From: Phaeophleospora eucalypticola | Lineage: Eukaryota; Ascomycota; Dothideomycetes; Mycosphaerellales; Mycosphaerellaceae | Direction: 5' to 3' | DNA length: 64,000 bases | NCBI GenBank assembly: GCA_022814565.1 | Contig: JAKLNG010000019.1 | Location: forward strand, 124,001 to 188,000 | Part shown: positions 1 through 9,404 of the stretch, one piece after another | How positions within the stretch are numbered: position 1 is the stretch's first letter | How the letters are laid out: each line of letters starts with the position of its first letter | Notes under the pieces: generated by a model | Database searches by the model: none | What the model saw: only the letters and a program-made list of their open reading frames with translations | Told to the model about the DNA's origin: nothing | Position numbers and translations under genes: made by a program

Positions 1-1
1 T

Positions 2-3000
2 TCGAGAGATTCTAGCTCTGTTGCAAGTGAAGAGATTGACATTCAGCTGAGCAAGAGAGAATTTGCAGCTCTTGCCGCTGAGGCTAGGTCCAATAAAGTC
101 ACATTGGCAGCCATGCTTCACGCTGCATGGGCGCTAGTGCTTTCTCACTATGCCTCCTCTGATCTTGTGGTTTTTGGCACCGTCTTAGCTAGTCGCAATC
201 TGCCTCTCCGGGGCATACTTGAGACCATTGGGCCTATGGTCAACACTTTGCCGCTCTGTGTCGCTGTCGACAAGACGTTGCGAGTGCAAGACTACGTCAG
301 AGCAGTGTTCAAACGGATGGTCCGGCTCAGCGAATTCTCTTGGACGACTGCCAGCGAACATGGTTACTCACGCAATTTCGAGTCCGCCGTTGCCATGCAA
401 TTTGATACCCAAGCGGACAGCGACACATACCAGTCGATCCAGCCAATCGAGAAGCCGAAGAGCAAGCAAACCACGAGTATTCCACTCAGTGTTGCGATGG
501 ACCCGGACGGATGCATTCATCTGCAAGCGCATACCCATCGAGTGAGCAGTATTCAAGCTCAGAGGATAGGACACATGTTACACGATGCTCTACTCGCACT
601 TTGTCGGCCACATGCAACTGTCGGTGACTGCAAGCAATCCTTGCTGACGATTCCCATGCTCACCGAATTACGAGAAAAGGGAAATGCTAATTCCGGATTG
701 ACGACGGTGCCGTCGATCACAGAAGACCTTGTGACTCTGTTCGAAAAAGCAGTAAAGCACGCACCGGACGACGTAGCAGTCGAGCGAGGGACGGAGAAGC
801 TTTCCTATGGTCAGCTCGATACCTTGGCTAGTTCATTGGCGACATATCTGGAAGAATTCGTTCAGCCAGGCGATGCTATTTGTGTGAACGCCGACCGCTC
901 GCTCAATTGGACCATTGCCATCTGCGGCATTCTTAAGGCTGGTGCGGCTTATTGTGCGCTAGACCCATCCCTCCCTGACGACTTGAAGAGCTCCATGTAT
1001 AAATCCGCTGATGCAAAGGCCTTTCTTGCTACTTCTACTGCAAGTATTGCCGCCTCTCCGAGATCGTGCGACCGAGTCATCGATTTGGAAGCTTTTCTAG
1101 CATCAGGATCTACTGGCGACTCAATTTCACGTCGGTCCAGGGCTACTCCGAGGCCTGCAGATCTGGCATACTTGTGTTTCACCTCTGGTTCGACAGGAGT
1201 GCCAAAAGGAGTTTTGTGCACCCATCAAGGACTAGTCGCTTTCCAACGCGATCTGGAGGTACGCCTTTTCGCTGGGCCAGGCGAGCGGATCGCGCAGATC
1301 ATGTCGCCTGCTTTCGATGGAAGCATCCATGAGATTTTTTCTGCCCTTTCCTACGGAGCAACACTCGTACTGCCCACCGAAGGATCCCAGATGTTTGATC
1401 AGCTGGCAGGAGCGACCTCCTGCATTCTAACACCATCTATTGCACGAGTGCTGAACCCAACAGATTATCCCGATCTGAAAACGGTCTATCTCGTTGGAGA
1501 GCCTGTTCCGCCAGCAGTCTCTGATCTATGGTCCTCCCATGTCGCCTTGTACAACATGTATGGTCCTACAGAGGGCACGTGCGGAGCAACTATCAAGAGA
1601 CTCCTCCCCGGACAGCCGGTCACAATCGGCAAGCCCAACCCAACGACCAGAATCTACATCATGAATGAAGACCGTACGCTTGTACCTCCAGGAGTCATTG
1701 GAGAGATCTTCCTCGCCGGTGTGCAGATTGCAAGAGGTTATATTGGTCTTCCCGAAGTCACAGCGGACCGCTTCACACCAGATCCCATCTGCCCCATTGG
1801 AGAGTATATGTACAAGACAGGTGATCGAGGCTACTGGAATGAAGATGGTGAGATTGTCTGTCTTGGCCGGAATGACCGAGAAGTCAAGCTCAGAGGATTC
1901 CGTCTCGACATGAACGACCTGGAAGTTCGGGTCGCGCGAGCAGAGCCAGCGTTACAGGCTGTTGCCGTCCTGGTACACAACGAGCAGCTCATGCTGGTTG
2001 TACAGCCAGCGAGTACCGACGTCGCAGCTCTGAAGTCGAAGATTTCACGAGCATTGGCGCAGCATCAACGACCGTCACGTATCATGGCCCTGGAAAGCTT
2101 GCCAACAACACGAGCTGGGAAAACGGATTATCTGGCTCTGAAGAAGCTTTTGTCTCAACCTGAAACCATTCGCGAAGAAGACACGACACCGACCAGTCCC
2201 ACTCTGCGGAAAGTCATTTCTACAGTTAGGGCTGTGCTTCAACTCCAGCAAGACGTAAGGATCGGCAATGACGCGGGGTTTGACGAGCTCGGAGGCACGT
2301 CTTTGAAGCAAGTCGCCCTTTGTTCTCGCCTTAGCAAAGAGTTTGGAGTGCAAGTTCCATTGCGTCTCATCATTGAGCGACCCCGGCTGTCTGCCATTGC
2401 CGAGGCCATTGATGTGATGCTTTCTTCTGGTCAATACCATCGAGCGGGATCATGCAGCACGATCGATCGCCAGAAGGCGTCTCCTGGGGAACGAGAATGG
2501 TTCGAGAAGTACCAACTTGACAAAGGAACATCTGCTTTCAATGTTTTCTACGGAGCGACCTTTTCGCCCTCTGAGGTCAGCCGGAAGCGGCTGAAGGATG
2601 CTTGGAATACCGTTCTACTGCGTCACACAATTCTGAGGAGTCGCTACGCGAAAGGTCCTGGAAACCGAGTTGCCCGACTTATGTCAGACTGTGCTCCCCG
2701 CGCCCAAGCCGTGTCAGAATTGTCGTTCTGGACAGAGGCCAATCGTCCCTTTTATGTCTCAAAGAACGACCCAATTCGCGTTATCATTGGCCAGGATAGC
2801 TTCATGGTGGTCATCAGTCACATCATCGCCGACTTCTCTGCGTTGTCGGTCTTACTCGACGAAGTCAGTCTAGTCTATTGCGGCCGAAAGCTACCACCAG
2901 TAGTCAAAACATACGACGAGGCAGACACGTGGTACAAGGAGGCCGGGATGTGTTACAAGACGTGGTGGCTGGAGTATCTCGCATCTTTGCCACAAGAACC

Positions 3001-3892
3001 CTCTCTGTTAAAGCCAGAGAAGAAGCGAAAGTCTTACAATGGCACATCGCTTGTCAGCCAGATGCCACGGTCCCTCTACCATGATATGCGGAAGTTAACG
3101 GATCAGGCGGGTGTCTCCATGCAGCAGCTGGCACTGGCAGCTGTTGCTCTGGTCCTTTCGTGCGAAGATTGCGACGAAGATGACAAGAATGAAGTGGACA
3201 TCTTACTTGGAACTCCTTTCCTGAATAGACCGACAGACGATGACCTCTCTGTGGTTGGCCTCTATCTTGAGCCTCTGCCTGTCCGCGTCGCCTACCCAAC
3301 AATCGTTGGGAAACAGGGTAGCCTGAAATGTAACGAAGACGAGGAAGATACGGAAGAAACTAGGCATCAGCAAGAACGAGAGCAAGAAGTCGATCCAGAT
3401 GGCAGCAGCGCTTCTTACCTGGAGACAGTGCACCGATCCAGTCAGATGGCGCTCGCTAACGCCATGCCATGGCACCAACTTCTGGAAGTCATGGGGAGCG
3501 ACGCTATGTACCCTTCTCATCCGCTCTTCGATGTCATGGTGTCCTTCCACGACGTCTCTCAGACCGAAAAGATTGGCGATGTCATCCCTGGCGTCAAAGC
3601 ATGCTTTGCATGGTCGGAAGGTAGCAAATTCAAGTTGATGGTGGAGTTCAGTGCGTACGACGACGACGTGCTAATGGTGCGACTGGAGCATGATACCGAA
3701 GTCTTTTCGACGGGGGAAATCTTCCGCCTGGAAACAATGATTCCACAAGCGTTAGGGATGCTTGCCGGTAACAAGGGGGATATGACGATAGGTGATATCC
3801 GAATGGCTTTGAGACAAATTCAGGAAGGGCACAGACCTCCTACGGCGTCAAAGGAAGGGGAAGTGTTTGGCAAGCCGATTGCTGATCTATAG
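2..3892 (+). CDS. Non-ribosomal peptide synthetase, C-terminal part (C-A-T-C), 5' end outside window
   Basis: Partial NRPS. The frame is open from base 2, so the gene starts to the left. Visible order: end of a condensation domain (to about 590), an adenylation domain (about 730-2150) with FTSGSTGVPKG (near 1175), FDGS (near 1315), MYGPTEG (near 1557), YKTGDRGYW and GRNDREVKLRGFRLD (near 1870), and the A10 lysine in TRAGKTDY. A carrier domain follows (about 2200-2420), with the phosphopantetheine serine in LGGTSL. The last domain is a second condensation domain (about 2470-3780). Its core motif reads SHIIADF instead of HHxxxDG: the second His and the Asp are kept, the Gly is Phe. An acidic, Gln/Arg-rich insert lies near 3325-3410. 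No carrier or release domain follows the last C domain. The GliI- and GliT-like neighbours suggest a GliP/SirP-type dipeptide synthetase (inference). Confidence 0.93.
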   Translation, partial: SRDSSSVASEEIDIQLSKREFAALAAEARSNKVTLAAMLHAAWALVLSHYASSDLVVFGTVLASRNLPLRGILETIGPMVNTLPLCVAVDKTLRVQDYVRAVFKRMVRLSEFSWTTASEHGYSRNFESAVAMQFDTQADSDTYQSIQPIEKPKSKQTTSIPLSVAMDPDGCIHLQAHTHRVSSIQAQRIGHMLHDALLALCRPHATVGDCKQSLLTIPMLTELREKGNANSGLTTVPSITEDLVTLFEKAVKHAPDDVAVERGTEKLSYGQLDTLASSLATYLEEFVQPGDAICVNADRSLNWTIAICGILKAGAAYCALDPSLPDDLKSSMYKSADAKAFLATSTASIAASPRSCDRVIDLEAFLASGSTGDSISRRSRATPRPADLAYLCFTSGSTGVPKGVLCTHQGLVAFQRDLEVRLFAGPGERIAQIMSPAFDGSIHEIFSALSYGATLVLPTEGSQMFDQLAGATSCILTPSIARVLNPTDYPDLKTVYLVGEPVPPAVSDLWSSHVALYNMYGPTEGTCGATIKRLLPGQPVTIGKPNPTTRIYIMNEDRTLVPPGVIGEIFLAGVQIARGYIGLPEVTADRFTPDPICPIGEYMYKTGDRGYWNEDGEIVCLGRNDREVKLRGFRLDMNDLEVRVARAEPALQAVAVLVHNEQLMLVVQPASTDVAALKSKISRALAQHQRPSRIMALESLPTTRAGKTDYLALKKLLSQPETIREEDTTPTSPTLRKVISTVRAVLQLQQDVRIGNDAGFDELGGTSLKQVALCSRLSKEFGVQVPLRLIIERPRLSAIAEAIDVMLSSGQYHRAGSCSTIDRQKASPGEREWFEKYQLDKGTSAFNVFYGATFSPSEVSRKRLKDAWNTVLLRHTILRSRYAKGPGNRVARLMSDCAPRAQAVSELSFWTEANRPFYVSKNDPIRVIIGQDSFMVVISHIIADFSALSVLLDEVSLVYCGRKLPPVVKTYDEADTWYKEAGMCYKTWWLEYLASLPQEPSLLKPEKKRKSYNGTSLVSQMPRSLYHDMRKLTDQAGVSMQQLALAAVALVLSCEDCDEDDKNEVDILLGTPFLNRPTDDDLSVVGLYLEPLPVRVAYPTIVGKQGSLKCNEDEEDTEETRHQQEREQEVDPDGSSASYLETVHRSSQMALANAMPWHQLLEVMGSDAMYPSHPLFDVMVSFHDVSQTEKIGDVIPGVKACFAWSEGSKFKLMVEFSAYDDDVLMVRLEHDTEVFSTGEIFRLETMIPQALGMLAGNKGDMTIGDIRMALRQIQEGHRPPTASKEGEVFGKPIADL

Positions 3893-4246
3893 ACCAGGTT
3901 TCTCATGTACTCCAGTGTACCCATATCAGTCATCGACAAAGCGACAGTCCTTTAGATAATTGACGTTAGCGAATGTATCAGACTCGCCGCATCTCTGGCA
4001 AATCAATCTTTCTTTAATTCCATCTCATTCTCGCATAACGTCAGCCTTTAGACGGACCGTTTGCAAAGACGCCGCGATACGCCTACAAGCATAACCCACG
4101 CGGTCTAACGGCTTTCCATGGAGTGTCTCTGCACATAGAGAGTAGAGCACCGTTCCTTTTAGAATTAAGAGGATCTCTCTTTGCGACTTCTGTCCAGAAG
4201 CTTGACCAATGTGCACACATAGAATATCTATGAATTTGTATGATTT
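3893..4246. other. 3'-3' intergenic region between NRPS and PLP enzyme genes
   Basis: No coding signal. It contains one CGGACCG heptamer (4053-4059) and a half site CGGTCTAACGG (4101-4111). The flanking genes converge here, so a promoter role is not obvious. Confidence 0.5.
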
Positions 4247-5617
4247 CTACATCTTCTTAAGAATTGCATTGAGCCCGCGAGCTAGGCGTTCTAGTCCTTC
4301 TTCAAGGACATTAGGTTGCAAAGCAAAAGTAATGCGAATCCAGCCGAATTCGTTCTTTGACCAAGCATAATTCGTTCCAGGGCTGACAATAACCCCCTCC
4401 GAGGCAAACATCTCCACCAGCTGCTGCTCTTCCGCAAGCGATGAAATGTATCGAGGAAGTTTCGCGAAGATGAAAGGTCCAGCAGTGGCGGGGATGTAAT
4501 GAACTCCATGGCTCTTCAGGAATGCGGTGATGTTCCTGTGTGCCTCCTTGAGCCTTTGTTTATTCAAACTGATCAGATGGTCCAAGTCGGGGCTTTTCAA
4601 CAAGCCGGTCGTGGCGATGGCGGCCAAACTGGACACTTGAATGTTAGACGCCAATGCGAGACTGATGCGTAGACGTTCGTTGGCTTGAGATATCACCGCT
4701 CCCAAACGAATGCCACTCGATCCAAAGTCTTTGCTGGTGCTCCAGATTACATGGACACGCTCATGATCGACTCCTAGAGATTGTAGGTCGAGTTGTAGGG
4801 CAGATGAAGGAAACTCAGGCTCTCCATCTTCACGGTGTCCTTCTCCGAATGTGCTCAGCGCGTAGACTTCGTCCGAGATAAGGTGGAGGTTGTGCTTTTG
4901 ACAGAACTGTGCGCAAGTGACCACCACGTTTTTGTCGTAGCATCGAGCGAAGGGGTTGTGCGGATTTGTCAACACCAGAGCGCGAACGGGAGATGTCGAA
5001 TGGAACACGGCAGATTCGAGAGCGGCCGACACATGGGAGGGAGAAGTGAGGCTCTCATCCACAGTGGCATCGCAGCCCACAGGAATTATCCGTACGGATG
5101 GACAAATTGAAAACGTAACGTTGAAGCCGTCTGCAATTCGATTAGTTCGGTGATCTGAAAGAGAAGAAACTAGGGTTGTACTCCAATATGGAGCCGGCAC
5201 CAAGACGGCATCTCCAGCGTCGCAGATGCAGTGTAGCATGGCTTCCAGACATGTTGTCGCCCCCGGCCCTACCACAATATGAGATGAAAGAACTTCATGT
5301 CTTGGGTTGAAATGGCCATTAAAGAACGTCGCTAACGCCTCCTTGAGCTCCGGGTCACCACCAAACCCATCAGGATAAGGCAGATACTTGTGATTTCCAT
5401 TGGTAAGAGCGGTGCTCAGAGCCTCGTGATAAATCTTGGAGACCTCAACATGGAGCAGGGCATTTTCCGCAGTACCCAGATCAAGTTTCTGCTTCTTGGG
5501 ATGCAGAGCTGCAGCTTCACGATCTGCAATTGACGATCGAATCTTTGGGAGAATGACGTCGGTAGCGGCACTGACTCGATCAGATAGCCGTGTGTGGCGT
5601 GTTTCCAGGTCAGTCAT
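4247..5617 (-). CDS. GliI-like PLP-dependent aminotransferase/C-S lyase family enzyme
   Basis: Fold-type I PLP enzyme of the aminotransferase class I/II (ACC synthase-like) family, 456 aa, single exon. Visible are NPHNPF (about residue 218), SDEVY (248) and the PLP lysine in STSKDFGSSGIRLG (K296), with the C-terminal arginine region GWIRITFA. The first in-frame ATG is at 5617; the open frame extends 12 bases further upstream, but only to a TTG. In gliotoxin-type clusters the homologous enzyme (GliI) cleaves the C-S bonds of the bis-cysteinyl intermediate to release the dithiol. That role here is inferred from the neighbouring NRPS and GliT-like gene. It is divergent from the GliT-like gene across about 320 bp. 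Alternatives are an ordinary aromatic aminotransferase or an ACC synthase-like enzyme. Confidence 0.88.
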   Translation of the reverse strand: MTDLETRHTRLSDRVSAATDVILPKIRSSIADREAAALHPKKQKLDLGTAENALLHVEVSKIYHEALSTALTNGNHKYLPYPDGFGGDPELKEALATFFNGHFNPRHEVLSSHIVVGPGATTCLEAMLHCICDAGDAVLVPAPYWSTTLVSSLSDHRTNRIADGFNVTFSICPSVRIIPVGCDATVDESLTSPSHVSAALESAVFHSTSPVRALVLTNPHNPFARCYDKNVVVTCAQFCQKHNLHLISDEVYALSTFGEGHREDGEPEFPSSALQLDLQSLGVDHERVHVIWSTSKDFGSSGIRLGAVISQANERLRISLALASNIQVSSLAAIATTGLLKSPDLDHLISLNKQRLKEAHRNITAFLKSHGVHYIPATAGPFIFAKLPRYISSLAEEQQLVEMFASEGVIVSPGTNYAWSKNEFGWIRITFALQPNVLEEGLERLARGLNAILKKM

Positions 5618-5940
5618 TTTGGAGATCAACAGTAACCTGTAAAGGAGCTATCAGCTTCTCGATCAGCGCCCGAGCACGACGACGCCGCTTGCCAATTTGT
5701 GCCCACGTTGCAAGATAATACTATCCGAGCTGGCCATGCCAGCGGTGCGACCGCTCGGTCCGCTGGGCGGAATGATAGGGGTGAAACGCAGCCTTTGTAA
5801 AGTCTCCGGCAACGACTGGTATCTCTCCATATGTCTCCGAATCAACGACGAACCGTAAATTGGCCTGTCCTCGGGCCGCCTAGAAATACTTTCGACATGC
5901 TGCGCTGCATGGCGTCTGGAGAAGGCGTCTTTCAACTTCG
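5618..5940. promoter_or_regulatory. Shared divergent promoter of the GliI-like and GliT-like genes
   Basis: A 323 bp region between two divergent start codons. It contains CGGTCCG at 5756-5762 inside a wider GC-rich context (GACCGCTCGGTCCGCTGG). The placement fits co-regulation of the two sulfur-chemistry genes by one cluster regulator; this is inference. Confidence 0.6.
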
Positions 5941-7050
5941 ATGAATCTGACGAGCTTGTTCCTTCGAACCTTGAGAACTACCAACTTCACATACGTATCC
6001 GCGGTTGCCAACCCACTGCAACATCAACAACAAAGTCGTTTCTGCAGCTCAGCTATCATGAACGGCCATCTGACCAATGGTGCCTCTAGCACCGCCAAAA
6101 CGGCCGTTCAGGACGTTTTGATCATTGGTGGCGGGCCTGCTGGACTGGCTGTCGCGACTGGTCTCGCTCGACAACTCTACAGCGCCGTCGTCTTTGATAG
6201 CGGAGTGTATCGCAACGAAAGATCCAAGCACATGCACAACGTCGCTGGATGGGATCACCAGTCACCACAGGCCTTTCGCCAGAAATCACGCAAAGACCTT
6301 CTCAGTCGCTACAACACTATTCAGTTCGAGGACGTCAACATCGAAGCCGTCCGCAGAACTGCAAACGGCCAATTCGAAGCGGACGACGGGCTGGGACGGA
6401 CCTGGACTGGCCGCAAACTGATGCTAGCAACTGGTGTGCGCGATATTTATCCCGGCATTCCTGGTTACGAAGATGTCTGGGGCTACCGCGTCTTCCACTG
6501 TCTCTTCTGCCACGGTTTCGAACAGCGCGATGCTAAGTCAGCAGGCGTGCTCGCCGTTGGAGACTTGGCTAACCCCAAGGTCGCTTTGCACATGGCCTAT
6601 ATGGCACGCCGTCTTGCTAAGCAAGTCGTTGTGTACACGGACGGCGCCGATGATGTTGCCGAGCAGGTCGCCTTGGGCATTAAACCGGGTTTCAACCTGA
6701 CTATTGAACGACGAAGCATCGAACGACTCTCTAAAGGCTCCGGAGAGTCCGACGTCATTGTCCATCTCAACGGCGGCGAAGAGGAGCAGACTCAGGGCTT
6801 CTTGGTGCACAAGCCCAAGACGGAGGTCAATGGTCCTTTCGCGAGACAGCTGGCCTTGGATCTGACCGAGGCCGGAGACATCAAGACTTCGCAGCCATTC
6901 TATGAGACAAGTATGCCCGGCGTCTTCGCGACAGGGGACTGTGCCACATTTATGAAAGCGGTGACATCGGCTCTTTCGATGGGAGCCTTGGGATCTGGAG
7001 GATTGGCAAGCCAGTTGCAGATGCTGCCCATTGTCCCTGAGAAGCTTTAG
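5941..7050 (+). CDS. GliT-like FAD-dependent dithiol oxidase (thioredoxin reductase family)
   Basis: Single-exon, 369 aa. An FAD-binding GGGPAG lies at residues 63-68 and a redox-active CLFC (C187, C190) in HCLFCHGFEQRD. ATGVRDIYPGIPGY precedes the cysteine pair, and the C-terminal FAD motif is ATGDCATFMKAVTSALSMG. GliT-type enzymes close the transannular disulfide of epipolythiodioxopiperazines and protect the producer. The conserved stretch FDSGVYRNERSKHMHNV supports this subfamily over cytosolic thioredoxin reductase. The first 39 residues (basic, Ser/Thr-rich) are extra. A second ATG at 6058 gives a normal-length protein, so the start is uncertain and a leader peptide is possible. Divergent from the GliI-like gene. 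Confidence 0.9.
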   Translation: MNLTSLFLRTLRTTNFTYVSAVANPLQHQQQSRFCSSAIMNGHLTNGASSTAKTAVQDVLIIGGGPAGLAVATGLARQLYSAVVFDSGVYRNERSKHMHNVAGWDHQSPQAFRQKSRKDLLSRYNTIQFEDVNIEAVRRTANGQFEADDGLGRTWTGRKLMLATGVRDIYPGIPGYEDVWGYRVFHCLFCHGFEQRDAKSAGVLAVGDLANPKVALHMAYMARRLAKQVVVYTDGADDVAEQVALGIKPGFNLTIERRSIERLSKGSGESDVIVHLNGGEEEQTQGFLVHKPKTEVNGPFARQLALDLTEAGDIKTSQPFYETSMPGVFATGDCATFMKAVTSALSMGALGSGGLASQLQMLPIVPEKL

Positions 7051-7452
7051 AAGTAGTCATAGAGGCTCTGTAAACAGCAAACATATGTCACAAGATTGCA
7101 TGATATCCAAATGTCGCAGCTCCTCGCGACCCGTTCAGTCGCTCCATCACATTTCGTAACAATGAAGCATGACCCCACACGCAGTAGACTGGTCATTGAA
7201 TTCGTCTTACTCGACTTACAAAACTTCAGTGCTTAAGCAGAGATTATTTGGCCCGATTTCCGGTCCCCACGAAGTCTAAGCGGTCCGCCAGGCGCACTGC
7301 AATGACCGCTCGTGCATCATTCTTCACATTACCTCTTCGCAGGACGTATTACTTCGAACGAATCGCATTGCTGGCAACGACCACTTTTTTTGTGCGTGCC
7401 CAACATTTTCTTTGCAGTCAACTGGAAGCTTTGCAGAACTCACAGAGCTATT
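7051..7452. promoter_or_regulatory. Upstream region of the P450 gene
   Basis: It contains CTAAGCGGTCCGCC around 7276-7289, with the core heptamer at 7281-7287, about 165 bp before the P450 ATG. The same 12-mer CTAAGCGGTCCG recurs upstream of the MFS gene. Nothing coding seen. Confidence 0.55.
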
Positions 7453-9275
7453 ATGGACTTCTTCACCAACTCAACCAATACGCCGGGGCCAGATGTCTTT
7501 CCCGAATCAGTGCTTTCTATAAAGCTGCTTGCTCCAGCCATCGTGCTTCTACTAGCATCTGCAGCTTTCCTCTTTCGCTCAGATGGAGACTTCTCGGCCG
7601 CGAACGGCGGAGACAAGATCCGTCTTGCCCCTTACCGGCTGCCTTTCGTCGGGCATATCGCAGCTGCAATCTGGAGTATCGATGGATTGCTCAGAATCAA
7701 CCGGTAAGCTGTGTCGGAAACACTAGTGGCGAAGAAGCATCTCCATAATCCCATACTGACAATGCAGCGACTCGTCTCCGCACGGCATCTTTCGACTGAA
7801 CATGTTTCGAACCAATGCGTCAATCATCCATTCTCCATCACTTATGAAATCCTTCTTTGCTCTACCTGGAGCAGCCATCGAGCACAAGACCCTCGGTGCA
7901 CAGGTAACATGCAAAGTCTTTGGCTATCCCGAGGACGAAGTTTCCCCTCTCGTTGAGCATTTTGACGAATTGATGAACACCTTTGTCACCGAGCTCATGA
8001 AAGGCCCGGCGTTCGAACACACGACAAATCGTTTGGTAGGATTCATCGAGCAAGAGGTCCCAAAAATCATTTCTCGAGATGGAGCCAATCCTCAACCATG
8101 GGAAACAGCAGGCAAGGTGAAAGTCTCTTCCACGGGTGAGCTGCAAGCATCTTTATTCCCACTGGTTCGCAACTCGATTGGAACGCTCTCGTCGACGGAG
8201 CTCATGGGATCGGAGCTGGTCAAATCCCACGCAGAAATACTTGAGGACGTCTGGCAGGTGGATGCCAACATCATGGGCTTCGTCTTCGGGTATCCAGCTT
8301 TCCTACCCTCAATCTCCAAGGCAAACCGCTCGAAGGCCAGAATCCTGGAAAAGATGACCGAATGGCACAGACAAATGGAGAGCGTGGGCGGAATCGTCAC
8401 TCCTAATGCGGAAAATGGACGATTCGAAGATGTTAGCGACTTGATGAAACAGCGTCAACGGATTTGGTCGAAGCACAGGTTCTCGATGCGAGCTCGTGCG
8501 GCAGTGGATTTGGCCATCCTCTGGGCGTGAGTACCTCCCCATGCCGATGAGCGTCATGTTTGTTCGAATCCAATGATGAAAGCTAACAATGCTCTCCAGT
8601 CTCAATGCCAACTCGAACTCTGCGGCTTATTGGACGATCGTAAATCTCTATAACCACCCGGACATTCTCGTTGGTGTCCGCGAAGAAATCAAGCCATATG
8701 CCAAGTATGAGGCAGTTCAGGAGGGAGAAAAACGTCTTTCTCTCGACTGGCAAGGCTTGCTCAACAACTGTCCCCTCCTGAAAGCCTCTTACTTCGAGAG
8801 TCTGCGCCTGGACTCGGCGCCCTGGAGCTTCAAAACGCTTCAGAGAGACGTGCAGATCAAAGAAGACGTTGTCGATTTTCGGCAACACAATAAAGCTTCT
8901 CGGTCTCCGGCGGTGTTTAAGCTTCGCAAAGGCGACGTGGCGCTGATTCCTGCGGATCTGCACCACACGGATGCCGCCTACTTCCCTTCGCCCAAATCCT
9001 TCAACCCTTCGAGGTACATAACCCGCTCCAACGGCGTCGAGCGAGCTGATATAGGGACGATCAGACCATATGGAGGAGGATCGACAATGTGCAAGGGAAG
9101 ATTGCTTGCTGAGCGCGAAGTGTTGAGCTATGTCGCGGCTATCTTGACGTGTTGGGATTTGGAGCCCGCCGATGGCAGTCATTGGGGCATGCACAAGCAG
9201 ACGAAGACAAGCGGAGTTTGTGCGCCAGCTGATGATTTGAGAGTGAAACTCACTCCTAGACCAAGCTCGACATAG
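7453..9275 (+). CDS. Cytochrome P450 (CYP7/8-like heme signature), cluster tailoring enzyme
   Basis: Three exons: 7453-7703, 7768-8526, 8600-9275; 561 aa. An N-terminal membrane anchor (about residues 17-38) is followed by the Pro-rich RLAPYRLPFVGH. The I-helix reads ILWALNANSNSAAYW, with an Asn-rich segment in place of the usual AGxDT. ESLRLDSAP is the ExxR region, and the heme loop is RPYGGGSTMCKGRLLAERE with the Cys ligand. GGGxxxCxGR together with an Asn-rich I-helix is seen in fungal P450s annotated as sterol 7-alpha-hydroxylase-like. The role is likely oxidation of the cyclised peptide (inference). Its 3' end converges with the regulator gene 130 bp away. Both introns have GT-AG borders and keep the frame. 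Confidence 0.88.
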
Positions 9276-9404
9276 AATTGAATATAGCACATAATCAGCT
9301 AGACAGACTCAGGAAGTATATAAGCAGAATAGTCTATGAAAGCTCTGTACCCCGTTGACCTGTCTCTATCATTAAAGTGTCCAAAGTGTAAAACAGACCA
9401 CTAT

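Noticed and set aside
8527..8599. TTCGAATCC, resembling a tRNA B box
   Set aside because: It lies inside P450 intron 2; no acceptor stem or A box around it. No tRNA gene was found in the window.
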